A stretch of DNA of 64,000 nucleotides from Triops longicaudatus. Taxonomy: Eukaryota; Arthropoda; Branchiopoda; Notostraca; Triopsidae. The stretch spans positions 102,561-166,560 of the forward strand of contig JAGQDJ010000123.1 in NCBI GenBank assembly GCA_022885665.1, given 5' to 3'. Position 1 is the stretch's first letter; every line of letters starts with the position of its first letter. The translations under genes were made by a program, and so were the position numbers. Below the pieces are notes generated by a model. That model saw only the letters and a list, made by a program, of their open reading frames with translations. It did not search any database and was not told where the DNA came from. Below, piece by piece: positions 1-11,845 of this stretch.

Positions 1-3000
1 CCATTTCGATCCAGCAGTTGCTAGCTGGCACGCCATTGTTACTTGGGTCGCAAATTGCTATGCTGCAGCAAGGAATTATGGCCATGCAAAGGATGCCGTC
101 CGGACCGGCGCCCGGAGGCCTGCCGCCACCGCACCATCAGCCTCCGCAAATGGGCGGCTATAACGCCATGCACCCGAGTCACGGCCCGCCCACGAGAATG
201 CCTTACATGCCACCCAACGGACCACCACCCAGTCACACACCCGGTCACCCCCACCAAGGACCAGGCTCATTCCCACCACAGATCCCATACGGCTCCGGAG
301 GGCCGCATGGTGGCTCACACTATCATGGGTAATTTACCTTTGCACTGTACATTTTTATTAGCTGTACTATGTCTTCGTAAAACGGAGATCCCGAGTTAAA
401 AATTTAGTGAAACTTACTTAACACGAGCAAAGTATTTAAAAGCTTGAATACAATATAATAAGCTGTTTGGTGCAATCGAAACGTGATATGAAAGAAAATC
501 GGTGTGAGCTAGTGCACCCGCGTGCAAGAGATTTACGCGTGCATTCCCAAAAAAAAAATAGATAGAACATGGCATGTAGAGAAAACCTCATTTAAGAAAC
601 GACCCAGAAAAAAAGAAATTGTTTCTTACGTGAGGTTTTCTCACCATTGAGCTAAGACACAACGCCTTTCGAAGGAGATATCAAATTAGTAAAGGAGGAA
701 GTAAATTAAATAATCAGAATAAACCGCAAATAGGAGACGTACTAAAGTGATACATTTTACCGTACATGAAGTATAAAACAGAAAACTAAGTCACGCTGCG
801 TGTAAGGCATCGTTTGTGCCGTTAAACATGAAATTGATGCTTCACTTGAGAAGAATTCGTTAAAAAGAACTGAGTCATTATTTCATTTGTGTGATTTTTC
901 AGTAGGTCCGGTGGATACAGAGGCGGTTACAGTTCCCAATACGACAGAAACGGTATGGAATGATAATAATGCATTTGACTGACAAAACTTAATGTGATCC
1001 TGTTTCAAATAGGAAGCGCATTCCGAAGTGAATCGTCATCGGCCGCTGCCGCCATAGCACAGCATCCAATCTTACAGCAAGGGTAATTTCTGCATAACTC
1101 GTAACAACGATTCTGTATTATTTTTACTATTTTATTAATGATATTTGTTTCTTATGTTTGCAATATTATCACGTGACGAGTATTTGTGTCTATAGATTTT
1201 TTTTTTTGCGATAACGGTTTTCTTTTTAGCATGTTTCTTTTGTTTGAGAATATCTCTATCAACTTTTATTTTTACGCTTTTTTATTGTGTAGTAAGGTCA
1301 TAGCCAAAGGGGGTTTAGGGTGTTCACAGTGCCGGAAATTTTTATTTTGTAATGGTGAAGATAAGAAAATGCCCAAATGAAAAATGGAAAAAAAATCACC
1401 CTTTCTCCCGAACCGAAATCCTGACTGCGGTGCTGTGCAGTAACTTTACATTTAGTAATTCATTCATTCATTTGGGTGTTGCAGTTTTGCAAGTCTGTTT
1501 TTGTTTGTTGTTATTGGCGCTTTTTTTTTCATTTTTATAGTTACTTATTTATTAATGCGTTATAGGGTTATTGAGGACCCATTGGCTGCCTTTGAACGCA
1601 TGCTCAGAGAGAAGGAAGAACGGGACCGGGTTCGGAAAATGAAAAGACGCTCTTTTTCGGGTTCTCGTTCGCGGTCGCGCTCTCGGTCGCCCGCTCCAGC
1701 CAAAACAAAGCGTTCTTCGATCTCACGGGAACGTTCCTTAAGTCCGACCAGTAGAAGGCCCAGCAGCCGATCTCGGTCTCCCGCCAAGCGACCACGCAGT
1801 CCATTACGCAAACGTGGTGGCAGAATTGGTTCTCGGTCACGATCACGCTCCAGGTCGCCGCGAAGACGCACACGCTCACCAAGACGCTCTCGCTCGCCCA
1901 TGCGCAGTCGCTCTCGTTCACCTAGGCACTTCAGGTATGACATCAATCATGGCAGTGGTCAGCAAATGTTGCATTTTGACCAAATGAAGCATAGAATAGA
2001 AGCTACCGATAAGTAGAAAATAAGTGTTGATAAATAAAATGGAGAAGTGCGAGTTTTAAGAATGGAGACTAAAATAAGGGCTATTAACAAATTAAAAATA
2101 AATGGGGAAATAATTAAAAATAAAACGGGAATTAAATATATGCAAAGATATTAATGATCGTGGAAACAGATTGTGTGTTCTTGTCTGGACAGTGTATCAC
2201 CTTGTTCTTTCCACGGACGTATTAGAGAAAAGGAACAGTTTAAAATGTTTTCTAGCTTTCCTTTTCTATTTTATACGTAGTTTGTTGTGTTTACTGAACC
2301 GGCAATTTAGCTACGAAGGATTGTACGTCTGAACTTTCCCGTCCTTCCTCTATCCTTAACTTATTTTATATTAAAAAATAATATTTTCGTCCGTTTTTTT
2401 GCTTGCTTTTAATTATTTTGTGGTATAATGTATTTGGTCTAATTTATTTTCGTCGTGTGTTCACAGTCGGTATGAAAGGGATTACCTGCCTTATGCCACG
2501 GAAGTACCCAGTTTTGCTTCTTTGCCAGCATCTGGAAGAGAAGCTTCGTTAGGGCGCGGAATGGGACCCGAATCGTATACTGGAGTGGACACCTACGGTT
2601 CTCGGAGCTCCGCCTATGCCAGCAGAGACTACGGCCGTGACAAACGCGGCCGAGATGACTACTCAAGAGATTATTCCAAAGGTTACTACGACGAGTCGCG
2701 CTACGAGGACTACCGCCAGGGTCGGGACGATCGGCACTATCGAGAGCGAGAAAGAGAGCGCAGTAGCCGTGAACGCTCTTACGCGCCGGCGAAAGACTCT
2801 GAGCGCGATGACAGAGGTCGACGACCGGACCGGGACCGCGACAGTGGGCGGAGCCAGGACCGTGTTATTCCCAGCGATCATCCCGTTGACGCAGACATTG
2901 GCAAGCACAAGCGTAGTAGGACGCCTAAACGGACCGTTAGTCGCTCAGTTGAACGGGAAAGGAGGCGGAGCTTATCTTTCGACGCGAGAACGTCACCGAG

Positions 3001-4486
3001 AAGAGAAGAGTTGCCGTCAAGGGACGAAGAAGGCAAACGGCATCGCAGAGACTCGGAATCAAGATCGAACGTTGAAGGAAAGCGATTGGTGGAGGAGAAG
3101 TCCCGCGAAGAGAGTGAGGAGATTCAGGAACGTGAGAAGAAGAAGGAGAAGAAGAAGAAGCGCAAGAAGGACAAAAGGAGTCAAGAAGCAGATGAGGAAA
3201 CAGAAGAAAAGGGCCGGAACAAGAAAAAGAAGGATAAACACCGGAAAAGGAGTCCGAGTCTTAAGGCTGCAGCCGACACGCCCACGCTGGATGAAAAGGA
3301 CGAAGGGCCGGGCCATTCCAAGATTAACAAAGATCCGCTGTTGACATATGTGAACCCTTCCCCCCCAGCACCACCTACGCAGGAAGAAGAGAAAGAAGTG
3401 ACCCAAAAGAGTGTCAAATCAGAAGGGGAGGAGCTTGTACCCAAGAGGGAGGACTCGTCGTTAGATACGTTCCTGTCGAGTAAAGAAGATCTGGAGCGGT
3501 TGAACAAATGGCGGCCCTTGCAGTCAGCCACGCCTCCTTCCCAGGGCAACGGCCGCACTTTGGACGAAGAACCAGATGATGTTTTAACATTGCACCCGAA
3601 GGAAGACGACTTGACCATCGAGACCGAAAGCACGGTTAGTCGAGGAGTGGCGCCTAAATTGTATGAGGAAGAGAGAACCCCGCCACTGGAAGAGGAATAC
3701 GCGAGAAAGAGCCACGCCAGTGGCAAGGAAGTCGGGGTCAGCAAAAGCGCCTCTAGTAGCAAGAACACTGTTAGCCTGTACAAGGAAGAGCCAGTACCGG
3801 TGACGGAATTAGGTGGGAAACGGTCCGACAACGCCATCTTTAAGCGCGCCATCAGCGCCATCAAACCGATCGAGATCAAACCACTGAAGCATTTTATGGC
3901 CGACAAGTCCAAAGAGAAGGATAAAGAGAAAGAAAAGGAAAGGCATAGGACGTTGCCGGTATCGAGTAATAAAACACGAGTACTGGACCGGTCGCGCTTT
4001 GTGTTGGATAGGAATCCGACACCGCCCAAAGAAAGCGTACCGCTGGACTTGGCAAACTCGCGCGTGTCGGCTAAAGAGCGATTAGGCGAGAAAATTGATT
4101 TGACGGCAAGTGAAGGAAAATCCGCCAGGGAGCGTTCGCGTAGTGGTGAGCGGAAGCACCGAAGTAAAGAGTACACGGGAAGTAGTCAGGGGAAGTACGT
4201 TACGGGCAAGGAGGAGGATGACGAGTGGGTTAATCAGCCTAATGCAGCGCCCTTGGATGAAGTGCCCCTTGCGGAAGAAAGCAGCAGCAAAGGCAACTCT
4301 AAGCGCGAAAGCCGACGCTCAGCATCATCGTCCCCCAAGCGGAAAAAGAGCAAGTCCAAGAAACGGAAACGCTCTTCTTCAACTGCCACCTCGTCCAGTT
4401 CGAGCTCTGAAGACGAGAAAGCCCGGAAGAAAAAGAGCAAGAAAAGCAAAAAGTCCAAGAAATCGAAAAAACATAAACATAGTTAA
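1..4486 (+). CDS. RBBP6: RBBP6-like RS/lysine-rich nuclear protein (5' partial)
   Basis: Exons 1(partial)-328, 903-952, 1013-1082, 1566-1934 and 2467-4486; phases agree at every GT/AG junction and the stop is TAA at 4484. The first visible exon is rich in proline, glycine, histidine and methionine. Next comes an acidic-to-basic motif VIEDPLAAFERMLREKEE, then dense SR/RS repeats. The last exon has D/R/Y-rich, E/K-rich and KKRK-rich tracts and ends in a KKSKK-KHKHS tail. The EDPLAAF-RS block and the lysine tail fit the C-terminal half of RBBP6/Snama, a nuclear E3 ligase linked to mRNA 3'-end processing. The diagnostic DWNN, zinc-knuckle and RING domains would lie upstream of the window, so the name is an inference. 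Another RS-rich splicing factor is possible. Confidence 0.6.
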
Positions 4487-4631
4487 AAGATGGAATTATT
4501 TTGTTTCATCGTGCGCTACGCGTGACACGTTGACTGGATGATTTTTTTTCCTTAATACATATAATTACATAACTGCACAGTCAATTTATTGAATTCTGAT
4601 AAAATTCTCTTGACGTTAGCAACGCCTTCAG

Positions 4632-4787
4632 GTAAATGGTACGACTCCACAATTTTCACAATTGAAAAAATAGCAGGCAAGAATATTTCCTTCATAGACA
4701 AGAGTATCGTCCGTGCTAGGTAGGGGGGGTGACATGCACGAGCTTTTACTGTTCAAGGTTCCAGTACAGTAGAGTCGTACCATTTAC
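4632..4787. repeat. 19-bp inverted repeat, foldback or MITE-like
   Basis: Left arm 4632-4650 is GTAAATGGTACGACTCCAC. Right arm 4769-4787 is its reverse complement with one mismatch, and the spacer is 118 bp. No clear target duplication flanks it. It lies 146 bp after the stop of the RBBP6-like gene, so it could be a 3'UTR hairpin or a small transposon remnant. I see nothing else in 4487-5127 between the two genes. Confidence 0.55.
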
Positions 4788-5127
4788 GAAATTTTTGGTG
4801 TAAGGTACGAGTTTTGATTGAAAGTTTTGATAAGAGAATTTTTTAGAATTGAAATAAATACGAGGCACGAGTTTGAGATTCGACGTGTGCAGTAAAGCAC
4901 CAGAGATTTGAGTTTGACATCAAAATTTTGAATATCAATATCGCTCGCTCAGTGTTGTCGATACTAAATGAGAACTTGTTTACAAACAAAGTTGGAAAAT
5001 AAAGTCGTCGAACACCTGCGATTTACTTATTTAGGTACAAAAACTACATAAAATGGAAAGAAAAACTAACTTATTTAAATTAAATTTGATTATTCGTAGC
5101 CCTTCTTGACTTTTCCGATTGTAAAAA

Positions 5128-7358
5128 ATGTCTAATCCTGAGCGCGAAGGCGATCCATCAAGGAATCGAGAAATAACGCAACTAGATTTCCATCAAGCTA
5201 TGGCAGATTTTCACACCATGTTCCCCAACATGGACAAGGACGTCATTGAAGTAATTTTTTATTAAGCATTTTTCTAATTTGCTTCTCTTTCTTATTTCTT
5301 CGAAGAAAAAATAAAAAATGTAAACAAAATTCACTAAAGAAATGCGACTTTTTTCGATAATAAAATTCTTCATTAAATCTTGTTGTAGGCTGTATTGAGA
5401 GCTAATGACGGAGCAGTGGACGCCACGATTGACCAGCTTTTGTCTATGGCCATTGACAATGAAGTGGAACAGTGCCGCAAAACCTTGGAGAGCCGCGGAA
5501 ACTCTCTTAGCAGTCCATCACATTCTCCCGCCGGTTTAGATCAAGCTACCGGCACTCAAGCGCTCGATTTACTCTGTTTTGAAGGATCTCCTCCGCCTTC
5601 TTATGCTCAAACGATGGAAGCCTGCACCGAACCTCGCAATTCGTCCCAACCTTCTCGCTCCGTGATGGATTTCAGCGCTTCGTCACGCGGATGGAAGCCT
5701 CCGTTACTGGGTCCCTTGCCTCCCGATTTTCTCCGGATAGAATTGGCCAAAAAACAAGTAAAACTCTCATTTTATCATTTTGTCAAGGCCTTTTAAAAGT
5801 TAAAATGCGTGAGAATGAAGGGAAGAGGAGACATAACCTAAATTAAAATTCTGTTCACGATCCAATTAATATTGCATGGTCACGTTCGAGTTTTCGAAGG
5901 GAAGAGAGCAAGTTCTCATCTCTTTCTCTCGTTGTAAAAATTCCTTAAGGGATCAAGTGTAGTTTTAGGGGTTTTAAGCAAAAAGAGGCTCATTTTCGAC
6001 CATGGAGTTCCGGGCGAAGGATGCTCTCGTTAAGCTCCGCATTTTCGACTCCAGCTCCGAACCTTTGAAGGGGCAACAAGTGTTTGGTCCCAGTAGTTCG
6101 TGTTGCCAGTTTTGGAAAAGTTTCAAATGCCGATTCCGTGACTGGCGAGCGAAATTGGAAGTGCGACGGGCGCGACACCGGTGGCACCGTAGGCAAAAAC
6201 GATATTTAGCGGACGTAGGACGCTTCGGTGTCGAAAACGAGTATCCTGATACCCAGCGCAGTTATTACGACGACGACGAAGAGGTCTTGACGTAGTTTTT
6301 TTTTTTTTTTTTTTTAGAAGAATACAAAGATTCATTTAGGAAAATTTTTCGAATTTAACGCCATTTTGTTTTGTATTTTTAGTCAATGTCAATGGGATTC
6401 AACGTTTGTTTTGACATATGTCTGGGCGTTTTTTTTTTAATGAGTTCAGTGTTCAGTATAATTGCCATCTATAATTTTTATTACTTTAAAATACTTTTTC
6501 TTATTTATTCGGTGCAAATGTTCCTTTTTTTCTGGAACTTTATATGATTAATGTTATTCTGGATAGACTTAGGCTTTATACTGTTACCGTAAAATTATTA
6601 GAACTTTTCAATTATGTTGTGAAAACTTTATTTTGTTAAGGTATGCATTTTTTTGGTTTCTATCAGGAGACGATTCTCACTACCCAGATACTTAGGGAAC
6701 GATACGCCGATAACGCAGCCCAGCAAGAAGCTTTACGAACCAACAAACGCGAAGATCCAGCGCAGTTAGCGTTGCTGGAAGACGAACGCTTGGCTTTGTG
6801 GTTTCAGAATGAGGAGTTTGTGAACCAGTTGAAACGCGACCAGGATTTCATAAAAACTTTGGAATCGGAAGAATCATTTAACTCGAATCAGTCAACGACA
6901 ACTACATCTCAACAACTTCCAACTCATTTGCAATACGTGTCACACGACGACGATGCGGTATTCAAAGAAAAACTTAAGCACATGGGCAAAGGTAAAAAGA
7001 AGATAAAAAGAAGGAAAACAAAGACAAATCATTGTCATTTTGTTGAACTGGTTTCGTTCTAGTTTCGAAAAGGAAAGTAGTGACTATGGCACGTATGTTT
7101 TTCAAGAAAAAGAATGGGCAACAGCCCATCCTAAATGAGGAAGATGACGACACAAGTGAGGTAAGCTATGCTGTAATCTGAGGTAATTATTTTCCAATAT
7201 CCGACGTAGAGGAAAAATCCCATCATCATTCCGTTTTTCTTTCCTATTTAACAACGTCGTGCACACGCCTTGTTGGCATTACGTATTTTCTAATTCCACT
7301 TATTTTTTTGTTTTGATTTAAGGTATCGCCCTCTCCAGATATACGACGCTTACGTTAA
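5128..7358 (+). CDS. CUEDC1: CUE domain-containing protein 1
   Basis: Exons 5128-5250, 5389-5757, 6667-6991, 7063-7160 and 7323-7358 give 316 residues. Residues about 20-67 are a CUE ubiquitin-binding domain, with the MFPNMD turn and the DATIDQLL helix split by the first intron. Later blocks match CUEDC1: WKPPLLGPLPPDFLRI, then LEDERLALWFQNEEF, then EKLKHMGKG followed by a basic segment. CUE domains bind monoubiquitin; CUEDC1 has no established enzymatic role. The start is the first ATG of exon 1, directly before the conserved region. The protein is a little shorter than the vertebrate one. Intron 2 (909 bases) contains a second open stretch, listed separately. Confidence 0.9.
5969..6295 (+). 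CDS. Possible alternative exon of CUEDC1
   Basis: An open stretch inside CUEDC1 intron 2. An acceptor TTTTAG ending at 5968 would join it in phase to the exon ending at 5757, and reading continues to TAG at 6293-6295. The peptide is basic (KCRFRDWRAKLEVRRARHR) with an acidic end (YYDDDEEVLT). Spliced this way it would make an alternative C terminus. A weak donor, GAG|GTCTTG, after the acidic run would also be in phase with the exon at 6667, making a cassette exon. I do not recognise the peptide. No transcript evidence is available. Confidence 0.35.
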
Positions 7359-7665
7359 AGCTGACGACGTGCAACGCCATATTTTAGCGAAAAGAAACTC
7401 CTCAATATCAGCTGTGTTACCTAGTCTAGAGTCTCCCCATGGATCTGTTCCCCACGCCTACTGCAATCCCCACCCAGTTAAACGCCTTAGATTTGCCATT
7501 CAACTGCGTGTTCTTATTATTTTTTTTTAAACAAAAGAAAAAGCTTAATATATTGTTCCGTTGCTCGTTTTATATTTAATTTTTTGCATTCCAGTGTCAC
7601 TTCTATTTTCCATTGTGTTGGTGCTTGTTTTCGTTGGAACAATTTTAAAATCTGTTTGATATGTG

Positions 7666-7671
7666 AATAAA
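7666..7671 (+). terminator. Poly(A) signal, CUEDC1
   Basis: AATAAA about 310 bases after the CUEDC1 stop. The stretch 7359-8304 otherwise holds the convergent 3' ends of CUEDC1 and PRPS and no ORF that I can support. Confidence 0.55.
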
Positions 7672-8198
7672 ACGTTGGTAAATCGTCTCTACAACTGGTT
7701 GTACTTTTGAACTGTGGTTACACAACGAATCAGAAACGTATCATTATATTTTTTTCTTCTTCCCGAAAACAGAGGGAAAGACATTTACTGCCGACAAGAA
7801 AAATTTTCTAACGTAACTCTCTTAAAGTAAAACGTATGGCACTGAGGAGAGTCACAGCTTCTTGATTTACTTGCACGATTGGCAGACAGGACCAAAAGTG
7901 ACCCTAAATCCGAGCATCAATCATATATAATTTACGAAACAATTTACCGCCGTCTGTAATGTTAACTGCTTTGTAGTCAACGCAAGTTAAAACAGTTTAG
8001 ACGTTCGCTTCAAGCAAATGAGAAAAAAGGTTATTAAAAAAGGGAAAGTATAAAAACGATTTGTTATGCAAAAATAATCCACATGCCCTTCAGTTTTTTT
8101 TCTGATGTATCCCTGTACTGCCTCACAATCTTAATATGAAAAAAAAAATGTTGGGTTTCAAACCTTGCATTTTCGTTTTTCTTACCTAGCTGGTTATC

Positions 8199-8204
8199 TT
8201 TATT
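8199..8204 (-). terminator. Poly(A) signal, PRPS
   Basis: TTTATT on the plus strand, read as AATAAA on the minus strand, about 100 bases beyond the PRPS stop. Confidence 0.5.
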
Positions 8205-8304
8205 GTGGTGCTATCAGTTTGTTTTATATCACCAGTACCCGCTAGCCCTAACTAAATCTTCATTAAAAACAAAAACTTCTTTGTTTCCCAACGTGATCTG
8301 AGCC

Positions 8305-11300
8305 CTAATATGGAACATTGGAGAACAAATAAGACACCGATTCTCCATTATGAGTACGACGCAGTGCCTCCGCGAAGATCATGGATACGTCAATCACCTA
8401 CAAACAGAATTTCTTTTTAAAAATCTTACATCACATTATACACTTATTTATTTAAAAAAATATTTTCTTCTGAAAAATATGCCTTTTCACCCCATTTACC
8501 TTGATTTTCGGACACTCTTTCATGTGTTTATCTTGGGGAATCGTATTGGTTACTACTACAGCTTCAAATGAGGCATTATTGATGCGAGAAATCGCCGGGC
8601 CTGAGAAGATTCCATGAGTAAGAATAGCGTAGACTTTCGTCGCTCCTGCTTCGATCAATCTGAAAGAATTCAACAAGAATTCAAGTTAAAAATGACTCAC
8701 AACAAAACATAAGTAAATTCTTTATTACATCCCAAAAGGTTTTTCGGTTTCAACTCGAGGAGAGTTTTTATTGAACATGTTTAACCCAAATAAAACGTAG
8801 TGATTTTAATTTGCCTAATTTTATAAATGTCCTATCTATTCCTAAATTGAACAGTTTAACTTTATCCTAGTTTAATTTTATCATATCTAATATAACCTCG
8901 CATAAGCCAACCTAATCTGGTTTACCTTAATCTAACTTAAAACAAACCAGAACTAGCTCAACTTCTACTAGACTAACGTTGCTTTTCTCCTGCGCCCTAA
9001 GTGCGGGTTACTCCGTTCATGGGACACTTAAATGTCGATACACAGCGCCAGCTACGAAAATTACCTGTTAACGTCAACAGGCGCTAGCATATGATAGATT
9101 TCAGTAATAAAAAATGCCTGTACCATGCGTAACTCACACGGTATTATGCTCTACTTCGCTCGGTACACATGTTCAGAGGCCGTGGAAACGCATTCTAACC
9201 TACCCTTACCGAACTTAAACCAACCTTCACTAATCTGACTTAAGCTAGCTTAACCAAATGCTCGCTTCAGAAAGTTACCTAACCTAACTCAGTCTAACGC
9301 AGAATTGGGCGGACTTGGCTTTTAAACTGGACTCAAATCCCAACGAACTCCATTTCTGGGCGAATTTCGGAGCTGAACAACTCCGACAAGTATTTTTTTT
9401 TCTATTGAGTTGAACTTACATTTGGATTTGAAGCGAACTGTTATGGCCAGAATTGGAAATAAGTTGGACTCTTTAGCAAATGAGGAAAGGTAAGAGGTGC
9501 TCGTAAGAAATAACAGCCAAAAAGCCTTTTTAGGTTTCCAAGTAAGGTGACAAAATAAAGCTTAATACTCTTGAAATAGTCCGTACGATGGTTCTAAATC
9601 AATCAGTTCACATTCCTGTGCGAAGTACAGACAACCATTTAGTGGACTGTTAAAATTATTTGCCAGTTGAACTTGATCGTGATGGGGTATAGTTGGAACT
9701 GGTTCTACCGCAAGAATAATGCTAGAATACTGAGCCGCAGTTCTTTCAATAATTTCAAACGGACGAGGACTTGCTCGAAGTCCTTTTATTACATTTTTGC
9801 CCAAGCCTGGTCTAACCTAATGTATTTTAAGTTAAACTAACTTAACCTTACTCAACCTAAATCAACAAACTAATCTAACTAGCTTCACCTAACTTAGCCA
9901 CGCGTAAACAAAACTAATTTAACCTAACTTAAATTGATATACTTCAACCTAACTTGCATAAGTTCAGACATACGCATCGTAAACACAAACTTAACCTAAT
10001 TACGTTCGTTTCACAACGGAATAAAAAAAAATAGATGGAAAAAAATTAAGTTAAACTTAGGCTAGGCTAGCTCTAGTCGGAGTTGTTAGTTTTTTCTTCC
10101 AACAGTAGACAAGAGGAGTAATATGTCTGCGTGAGGTATAATGAGAAAAATTGCAATATTTACTTTTCGGCGGCGTGACAAATGGTGCCACAAGTATCAG
10201 CCATATCGTCTACTAAGATGGCTACTTTATCTCTAACGTCACCGACTAAAACCATGGACGCTACTTCATTGGCCTTCTTGCGTTCCTTGTGGATTAAAGC
10301 AAATTCGACATTAAGCCTATCGGCGATAGAAGTAACTCGTTTGGCGCCACCGGCGTCGGGCGACACAATGATGGAATTCCGCCATTCGGGGATGTTTTCT
10401 TTAACCCATTTGAGAACAGCCGGCTCGGCGTACAAGTTATCCACCGGAATGTCGAAAAAGCCTTGGATTTGCGAAGCGTGCAGATCCATCGTGATGATGT
10501 GATCAGCTCCGGCCACGCTCAGCATGTTTGCCACCAGCTTCGCCGAAATCGGAGCTCGACTCTGCACAGGCTTCCATAGTTACGAATACATTTAGGGGGC
10601 AAAGAAACCTTCTCAACATTACTTTATCCTTTTTGTCTTGGCGCGCGTACGGAAAGCATGGAATCACGGCCGTTACTCGGGATGCGGACGCAATTTTACA
10701 TGCGTTGATCATAATTAGCATTTCCATCAAGTTATCGTTCACCTCTCCAGACCCACTTTGGACGATATAGACATCTTCCCCGCGTACCGATTCTCCAATT
10801 TCCACACTGAAATGACACAAATCATAGTAGACAATACAGAAACAGAAAACAAAAAAGTCGTTACCACAAGAATACTAAAAGTAATTGTAATGTAAAAATG
10901 AAACCAATTACAAATCAACAGACAAAATAATTATAAATACATAAGTAAAATAAAATCGGTGCTCGACTCTGAATACGAGAATTAATAAAAAATGAAAGTA
11001 AAAGTACAAACCAGGTTTCCATGTTGGAAAATTTCTTAGTGACCACACGGCCTAAATCTATCCCCAGCCGATCGACGACCCTTTGAGCAAGGTCAGGGTG
11101 CGAGGAACCACTAAAAACTTTGATGTTCGGCATTCTGGGGTTAAGGCGTCCTAAAGATTGGGTTAGCTCCCCAAAATCTGGAAAAACAGACATTAAGTTA
11201 AAAATGTAAATATCCAAAAACCAGGAGATAACTCTATAACAAAACAAAACAAAAACTGCGTAAAAAATTACTATATACCGAAAACGGCCAACGAGGACTT

Positions 11301-11559
11301 AACGGGACACTGAAGCGCGGTGCCACCTGTCGTTGCCATGGAAACAAGTGGAGGTCTAGAAGGCGGAGGTTTACGGTGCTGAGGGGCGTGCTCTGATTCT
11401 CGCCTGCGGCTATTATGATCACGTGCTAAAACAGACAGGATTTAGAAATACAACAGACTGAATACTAAATGGATTAAAACACCAAATACCTTCTGGAGCC
11501 TGGCGGGGAAGTTTCTGGCAGTTTATCCTTGTGTAAATAGTTAAGTCTGAGTTAGCCAT
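8305..11559 (-). CDS. PRPS: Ribose-phosphate pyrophosphokinase (PRPP synthetase)
   Basis: Exons in transcript order: 11490-11559, 11279-11425, 11012-11177, 10623-10806, 10164-10561, 8500-8659 and 8305-8397; all phases close and give 405 residues. It makes PRPP from ribose 5-phosphate and ATP for purine, pyrimidine and NAD synthesis. Residues 88-405 run from MPNIKVFSGSSHPDL to SYLFSNVPY, 318 residues, the length I recall for the standard enzyme. The flexible-loop region (FPYARQDKKDK then SRAPISAKL), the DLHASQIQGFFD block and the PRPP-binding VDDMADTCGT motif are present. The first 87 residues are an extension coded by two upstream exons, rich in Arg/Pro/Ser. Initiation at Met88 would give the classical form. 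The 1.5-kb fifth intron (8660-10163) carries degenerate repeats. Confidence 0.95.
8800..10080. repeat. Degenerate AACCTAAC-type tracts in PRPS intron 5
   Basis: Blocks around 8800-8960, 9190-9300 and 9810-10080 consist of variants of AACCTAAC and AACTTAACC, unlike the surrounding sequence. Similar tracts occur at about 12640-12730 in the RAB21 intron and at 31850-32700. They look like decayed TTAGG-related simple repeats. An 80-codon minus-strand ORF at 9562-9804 lies between the blocks, with no recognisable similarity. Confidence 0.45.
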
Positions 11560-11845
11560 TAGCTTTGCACTATCTGGAATTGTATCTTTTAAGAGAGCTG
11601 AGATTTTTTGATGAATTCATTGAGAATAAAACTGAAACGGGTCTGGTGAAATTAAAATAACGGCTAGATTTTGCAGGAGTTGCGATTGAGTTCGGTCAAC
11701 TACGTAAGTGAAAATTCATTGTTGTTGCCATTGCTCCATCTGGTTGTTTCCTACGCAATAGTCAAGCGGACTTGGGAAGGAAGGCCTGATAATTCATTGT
11801 TGGTGTGCTATCCCCAAAGGATATCGACAGCAGGCCGAAGGAATC
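11560..11845. promoter_or_regulatory. Shared PRPS/RAB21 divergent promoter region
   Basis: Only 286 bases separate the PRPS start codon (minus strand, 11559) from the RAB21 start codon (plus strand, 11846). The interval must therefore hold both 5'UTRs and both core promoters, unless further upstream exons exist. I see no clear TATA box. Confidence 0.5.

Noticed and set aside
1186..1540. Plus-strand ORFs in the fourth exon's upstream intron
   Set aside because: T-rich Phe/Leu-rich translations within an intron whose splice phases already join the flanking exons.
3181..4176. 331-codon minus-strand ORF opposite the RBBP6-like gene
   Set aside because: It mirrors the biased Glu/Lys/Ser codons of the plus-strand exon; Ser/Leu-rich composition is the expected shadow, and no domain or splice context is seen.
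9562..9804. 80-codon minus-strand ORF in PRPS intron 5
   Set aside because: No acceptor/donor pair keeps PRPS phase and no similarity is recognised; it sits between decayed repeats.
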